Origin: Mycolicibacterium hodleri
Lineage (GTDB): Bacteria > Actinomycetota > Actinomycetes > Mycobacteriales > Mycobacteriaceae
Direction: 5' to 3'
Length of the DNA stretch: 64,000 bases
NCBI RefSeq assembly: GCF_006439015.1
Contig: NZ_RCZG01000003.1
Coordinates: 63,278 to 127,277, forward strand
Positions 59,766 to 64,000 of this stretch are shown one piece after another. The notes beneath the pieces are model-generated. The model worked only from the letters and a program-made list of their open reading frames with translations. It searched no databases and was not told the origin of the DNA. Position 1 is the stretch's first letter; each line of letters begins with the position of its first letter. The position numbers and the translations under genes are program-made.

Positions 59766-61265
59766 TCAGGGGTTGTCGGTCGCCGGACCCGAGCCCATCA
59801 CGACGGTGATCTTCGCGGTGCTCTCAACAGTGCGGTGGGCGAATGGATTGGTGGCCAGTACGCGGTCCTTGAGCTCCGGCGACGACGGTAGCGACGCTTG
59901 CTGGAACTGTAGGAAGCCCGCTCCGAGCAGCACGCGGATTGCTTCGGCGTAGGTCAACGACGACACGTCGGGTACGACCCGTAGCGCGGCTTCGGACGGT
60001 TTCGGTGCAGGGCCCGTCGACACGTTGATCGTGATCTCATCGCCCGGTCCCACCGCGGTATCGGCTGCGGGTTCGGTGTCGATCACGTGGTCGGCAGGCA
60101 CCGTCGGATGCACCTTCTCCTGGACTCGCGTGATCAGTCCGCGGTTGTCCAGGATGGTGATCGCATCGGGTAGGGGCTGGCCGCCCACGTCGGGAAGCGC
60201 CGAATTGCCGCGACCTCCGCTGGTGACGGTGACCGCGATCATCACCCCGATGGCGAGCACCGCCAGCACACCGATCGCCATCAGCATCCGGGGCAGAAGT
60301 GAACGGCGGCGCTCCGACTGCGATGCGGGCACGTGCTCCTTCGGTGGAAGCGCGCCGTGCACCTCGGTCAAGGCCAGAGGTGACGTGGGTTCGGCGGTGG
60401 TCGCCCGCGCGGCCGCGTACGGAGTGTCCCCGTTCTCGAGGCGCATCAGGTCGACGCGCATCTCTGCGGCGGACTGATAGCGACTTTCGGGATCCTTGGC
60501 CATCGCCTTGAGTACTACGGCGTCGAAATCTGGGGTCAGTTGGTCGTTGCGACTCGACGGCGCGACCGGATCCTCGTGGACGTGTTGGTATGCGACGGCG
60601 ACGGGCGAATCACCAGTGAAAGGCGGTTCGCCGGTGGACATTTCGTATAGCACACAGCCCAGCGAGTAGACGTCGGAGCGGGCGTCGACCGCATCGCCCT
60701 TGGCTTGTTCGGGAGACAGGTAGTGCGCTGTGCCCATCACCGCGCCGGTCCTGGTGATGCTGTTGTCGCTATCGGCGAGTGCTCGGGCGATGCCGAAGTC
60801 CACCACCTTCACTGCGCCAGCCTTGGTCATCATGATATTGGCGGGCTTGACGTCGCGATGGATGATCCCGTGCCGGTGACTGAACTCCAGCGCTTCGCAG
60901 ACATCTGCGATCACCGCGATTGCCCGTCGCGGGGTCATCGCGCCACGCGTCCCTACGACGTCTCGCAGCGTCAGACCGTCGACGTACTCCATCACGATGT
61001 ACAGGATCTTTCCCGCGGAGGTGTCTGCTTCCCCGGTGTCGTACACGGCAGCAATCGCAGTGTGGTTCAGACCGGCAGTCTTCTGCGCCTCCCGCCGGAA
61101 CCGCGCGTTGAGGCTGGGGTCGTTGGCCAGATCTGCGTGCAGCACCTTGACCGCGACGTCGCGATGAAGTCTCAGATCGCGCGCGAGATGTACTTCGGAC
61201 ATGCCCCCGATACCGACGACCTCACGCAGTTCGTAGCGATCGGCGAACCGGCCCGGCGTGCTCAT
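59766..61265 (-). CDS. PknB-like Ser/Thr protein kinase with two PASTA domains
   Basis: A 499-residue transmembrane kinase. The kinase domain (about 11-275) has GIGGMSEVHLARD, the Lys40 region (RDVAVKVLHADL), HRDVKPANIMM and VVDFGIARAL. A juxtamembrane linker leads to one helix (MLMAIGVLAVLAIGVMIAVT) and an extracellular part with two PASTA-like repeats (ALPDVGGQPLPDAITILDNR; RVVPDVSSLTYAEAIRVLLG). M. tuberculosis PknB carries four PASTA units, so this is a shorter paralogue. It could sense muropeptide or lipid II and phosphorylate envelope targets. ATG 61265 is used, and a ClC gene is upstream on the same strand. Confidence 0.85.
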   Translation of the reverse strand: MSTPGRFADRYELREVVGIGGMSEVHLARDLRLHRDVAVKVLHADLANDPSLNARFRREAQKTAGLNHTAIAAVYDTGEADTSAGKILYIVMEYVDGLTLRDVVGTRGAMTPRRAIAVIADVCEALEFSHRHGIIHRDVKPANIMMTKAGAVKVVDFGIARALADSDNSITRTGAVMGTAHYLSPEQAKGDAVDARSDVYSLGCVLYEMSTGEPPFTGDSPVAVAYQHVHEDPVAPSSRNDQLTPDFDAVVLKAMAKDPESRYQSAAEMRVDLMRLENGDTPYAAARATTAEPTSPLALTEVHGALPPKEHVPASQSERRRSLLPRMLMAIGVLAVLAIGVMIAVTVTSGGRGNSALPDVGGQPLPDAITILDNRGLITRVQEKVHPTVPADHVIDTEPAADTAVGPGDEITINVSTGPAPKPSEAALRVVPDVSSLTYAEAIRVLLGAGFLQFQQASLPSSPELKDRVLATNPFAHRTVESTAKITVVMGSGPATDNP

Positions 61266-61473
61266 TGCGACGTCTCGATGAGTACTACCCCAGCTTCGCT
61301 CGGCGCGGCTCCCAAGGCCGGTTGGCGTGATCGCGCCACTCGACGATCCTGGCACGTTGCGGATGGCCAGGCCGCTCAACCGGAAAGTCAGCCGGCCGGG
61401 CCCGGCCGGGCATCGGGGGCCGCCCACAGTCAATGGCCGTCGCGGAGCAGCCCTCCTGATCAATCTTGCTCGG

Positions 61474-62820
61474 TCACCGAGCGGCGGTACCGTCCTCATC
61501 GCATGCCTTGCCCTCGACGGGCATCCGCTCCCGGAGGGAGTCATAGATCGGTGGCGATCGCAGCAGCTCTGCCGCCAACACCGCGGCGGCCGTGGCCGCC
61601 AACATCGGCACCAATACCGAAGTCGTGGCGGTCATCTCGACGACGATGACGATCCCCGTCAGCGGAGCCCGGACCGTGGCCCCGAAGAACGCCGCCATGC
61701 CCACGATGGCCATGGGAACGGCAAGCGACGTGTGGTGGCCGGGCCAGACTGCTTCGAAACCCCCCACGAAGAGGACCCCCCACAGCGTGCCCAATGCCAG
61801 CAGTGGGGCAAACAATCCGCCGGGCACTGCCGCGGCATACGACAGCGGACCGGCCACGAACCGCAACACCAGGAAGCCGACTATCACCGACAAGGCCATG
61901 CTGCTTCCACCAAGGATCGACTGGGTGAGGTCGTCGCCACCACCAGTCGCGAGCGGGTGGATGAACATCACCAGGCCGATCAGCGCACCGATCACGGCAG
62001 CCTTCGCGACCGCGGAAATGCGGGGCAGAAGCTTCACGTGGTCGACGAATGCCAACACCAGACGGTTGTAGAGGACGCCGAGGCATCCGGTCGCAACCCC
62101 GAACACGATGAAGAGCGGAAGCCACCCCAGGGCCGGGGAGGTGACGGCTTCCACCTGAAAGTCCGCGACGTCGCCGACGACGAGCCGAGAGCAGCCGACG
62201 GCGGTAGCGGCCGCAAAGGCCGTGGCAAGAACCGTCTGTAGCCGGAACGACTTCGTGACCTCCTCGAGAGTGAACAAGGCGCCGCCGATCGGGGCGTTGA
62301 ACGCCACGGCGAGGCCGGCGCCACCCACGGCTGTTTGCAGCATCCTCACCGTGGTGTCGGGCAGTCGGAACACTCGCGCGAACGCTGCTCCGATCGCGGC
62401 ACCCATGTGCACCGTCGGACCCTCTCGACCCAACACCAGACCCGACCCGATTCCCAGCACACCGCCGACGAACTTCGCGGGGAGCAAGCGCAACTCAGGG
62501 GGCGGGGCGTCGCGTCGATAGACCGCCTCAACGTGCGGGATGCCACTCCCGGCAGCCAGCGGCATCCACCTCACGACCAAGGCGGCGAGCGTGGCACCGG
62601 CCGCGGCGGCGGCGATCGGAATCAGCCATCCCGGCCCGGGTAGCCGGTGTGCCAACTCCGACAGATCCACCCGCCAGGCGTCTGCAACTTGCAAACACCA
62701 GCGAAAGGCGCCACCGACGAAGCCGATCACCACACCCGCGACGCTGGCGGTGGCGCAGACCAGCACCGAGTGGTGCAGACGGTCGGGCGCCGATTCGGAA
62801 TCCTCCCCGGGCATGGTCAT
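61474..62820 (-). CDS. ClC family chloride/proton exchanger
   Basis: A 448-residue membrane protein with the ClC signature. GSGIPH (91-96), the filter GREGPT with gating Glu133, and YAAAVPGGLFAPLLALG are present. The proton-pathway Glu pair is in ALFTLEEVTKSF, matching exchanger-type ClC proteins rather than channels. It moves Cl- in exchange for protons. It lies upstream of the PASTA kinase on the same strand with a 208-base gap, too long to claim an operon. ATG 62820 starts the gene. Confidence 0.88.
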   Translation of the reverse strand: MTMPGEDSESAPDRLHHSVLVCATASVAGVVIGFVGGAFRWCLQVADAWRVDLSELAHRLPGPGWLIPIAAAAAGATLAALVVRWMPLAAGSGIPHVEAVYRRDAPPPELRLLPAKFVGGVLGIGSGLVLGREGPTVHMGAAIGAAFARVFRLPDTTVRMLQTAVGGAGLAVAFNAPIGGALFTLEEVTKSFRLQTVLATAFAAATAVGCSRLVVGDVADFQVEAVTSPALGWLPLFIVFGVATGCLGVLYNRLVLAFVDHVKLLPRISAVAKAAVIGALIGLVMFIHPLATGGGDDLTQSILGGSSMALSVIVGFLVLRFVAGPLSYAAAVPGGLFAPLLALGTLWGVLFVGGFEAVWPGHHTSLAVPMAIVGMAAFFGATVRAPLTGIVIVVEMTATTSVLVPMLAATAAAVLAAELLRSPPIYDSLRERMPVEGKACDEDGTAAR

Positions 62821-62946
62821 GGCGTCGCCGGCGGGGATTCCATGCCCTGGAGGTTATCGATCACCGGCAGGCACCGCGCGCGTCCCGCGAAATGCCGTGG
62901 TGGTGCGTGCCGGTCGCCCATCGCGATGGTCGGTAGTCTGCAGACC

Positions 62947-63723
62947 ATGGGGTCGACGCGGTTCCAGGACCGGGTGGCGATTGTCACCGGCGCTGGCGCC
63001 CCCGGTGGCATCGGCGAGGCCGTCGCTCGGGAGTTCATCGCCGAGGGTGGTCGCGCAGTCCTGGGCGCCACGTCGGACCGGGTGCACGAACGGGCCGCCG
63101 AACTCGGCGATGCGGCGGTCGGTGCGGTCGCCGATCTCACGGTGGACGGTGGAGCCGAGCACCTGGTGGCCACGGCGCTCGACCGATGGGGCCGAATCGA
63201 CGTTCTGGTCAACAACGCCGGGATGACGTCTGTGTCGTCGGGCTGGGATGCCGACGGCGACGTCGTCGAGCTGACGCGGGCGGACTGGGATGCAGCCCTG
63301 GCGCGCAACCTGACGACGGCATTTCTGATGAGTCGCGCGGTGGTGCCCGTGATGTCGGCGGCCGGCTACGGCCGAATCGTCTCCGTGGGGTCCACCACCG
63401 GAACGACCAATGCGATGCCGGGTCAGTCGACGTACACCGCCGCCAAGGCGGGGTTGATAGGTCTGTCGAGGGCGCTGGCGCTCGAGGTCGTGCAGAACGG
63501 GATCACCGTGAATGTGGTCGCGCCCGGGTATGTCGAGACGCTGTCGCAGCTGCCCTTCGAGGCCAGCGCCGCAGCGGGCGGGCCCATCGGCCGCAGCGGA
63601 TCTCCCTCCGAAGTTGCCGCTTGCGTGCTGTTTCTGGCGCACGAAACCGCGTCGTTCGTCACGGGAACGGTGCTGGTCGTTGACGGCGGTCACGGTCTCC
63701 CCGAGACGTGGCCGCGACCCTAG
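62947..63723 (+). CDS. SDR family oxidoreductase
   Basis: A 258-residue FabG/3-oxoacyl-reductase-like protein. The cofactor motif is VTGAGAPGGIGEAV, the NAG motif is VNNAGMTSVS, the active-site Ser is in SVGSTTGTTNAM and YTAAK gives Tyr/Lys. ATG 62947 is divergent from the ClC gene. Substrate not assignable. Confidence 0.85.
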   Translation: MGSTRFQDRVAIVTGAGAPGGIGEAVAREFIAEGGRAVLGATSDRVHERAAELGDAAVGAVADLTVDGGAEHLVATALDRWGRIDVLVNNAGMTSVSSGWDADGDVVELTRADWDAALARNLTTAFLMSRAVVPVMSAAGYGRIVSVGSTTGTTNAMPGQSTYTAAKAGLIGLSRALALEVVQNGITVNVVAPGYVETLSQLPFEASAAAGGPIGRSGSPSEVAACVLFLAHETASFVTGTVLVVDGGHGLPETWPRP

Positions 63724-63911
63724 GGCTGGACCATTGCGGGCCCGCGCACCAGGCAAGGGGTAGGTCGGCATCACGGTGGTCACTCCATGTTGTTTCGGTA
63801 CCCGCCGGCGAAGCCGCACATTTGGCCGAGGACGCGTGAGCTAGCCAAAACTCGGGTACTGCAGAACGAGTCTGGCGCCGGTTGGGTAGCAGACCGAACG
63901 AGAGGTGCAGC

Positions 63912-64000
63912 GTGGCCGACATCATCGAGTTGATCTACGCCGACCACGACTGGCTCCGTCGCCAGTTCTTCCGGCTCGACGACGCGTCGACCAATGATGA
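63912..64000 (+). CDS. Hemerythrin-like HHE domain protein (5' end only)
   Basis: GTG 63912 opens MADIIELIYADHDWLRRQFF then RLDDASTNDE before the right edge. The first His-containing motif (YADHDWLRRQFF) matches the HHE hemerythrin family. Only about 29 codons are present, so this is provisional. Confidence 0.6.
   Translation, partial: MADIIELIYADHDWLRRQFFRLDDASTND

Noticed and set aside
1..64000. tRNA, rRNA, IS elements, prophage or integrative element
   Set aside because: I saw no cloverleaf-like tRNA pattern, transposase or integrase motif, att-type repeat or phage structural gene. A tRNAscan or profile search would be decisive.

Overview
This is a 64 kb, GC-rich chromosomal segment from an actinobacterium, most likely a fast-growing Mycolicibacterium or close relative. 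The evidence is recognisable homologues of mycobacterial families: a PepD-type HtrA protease, GabD2, an Rv1733c-type membrane protein, HadA-like and fused HadA/HadB dehydratases, a cutinase, Ddn/F420-type enzymes, an LLM oxidoreductase, a PknB-like PASTA kinase and a LCMT-type methyltransferase. Coding density is high, many start codons are GTG, and stop/start overlaps (ATGA, GTGA) are frequent. I saw no rRNA, tRNA, IS element, prophage, CRISPR array or integration site. The content is metabolic, regulatory and membrane genes rather than an obvious island.

Layout. 1-8.4 kb: 3' -truncated hybrid histidine kinase, cutinase, tandem small lipoproteins, TetR, PepD protease, NUDIX hydrolase and a frameshifted LLM oxidoreductase. 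8.6-13.4 kb: an MFS-UspA fusion, a GH5-like hydrolase and an MHS-family transporter. 13.5-16.5 kb: a tightly overlapping four-gene minus-strand operon of a small 23-residue-repeat peptide, a JmjC/cupin hydroxylase, a thioredoxin-like ferredoxin and a rhomboid-like membrane protein. This is the best candidate for an undescribed peptide-modification system. 16.6-23.2 kb: a YihY membrane protein, a CDP-alcohol phosphatidyltransferase and a carotenoid cluster (CrtI-like, GT2, CruF-like, FAD oxidoreductase). 23.3-28.0 kb: a polar amino acid ABC importer operon with an M20 peptidase and an RpiR regulator, preceded by a repeated operator-like motif.

28-36.6 kb: HadA-like dehydratase, VOC protein, two F420/Ddn-type enzymes, small proteins, an atypical SDR, a GH6 cellulase, an ABC-F ATPase, a methyltransferase, an NmrA-like protein and a cupin. 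36.6-44.7 kb: hypotheticals, an SDR, a GH13 hydrolase, an Rv1733c-like protein, an esterase, a metallo-beta-lactamase-fold lactonase-like enzyme, an AraC regulator and DUF4242/DUF4189 proteins. 44.7-54.1 kb: a GGDEF-EAL protein, GabD2, a DUF4235 protein, a two-gene trehalose-synthase/alpha-glucosidase-like pair and fused HadA/HadB. 54.1-59.7 kb: a carotenoid oxygenase divergent from a TetR gene with twin palindromic operators, then an RclA-like flavoprotein and an SDR divergent from a LysR gene. 59.8-64 kb: a PASTA kinase, a ClC transporter, an SDR and the start of a hemerythrin-like gene.

How genes may work together: regulators sit next to their likely targets (TetR/carotenoid oxygenase; LysR/SDR-RclA; RpiR/ABC-M20; AraC/MBL-esterase or DUF4242). 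Functional assignments come from motif recognition only; no database search was run.
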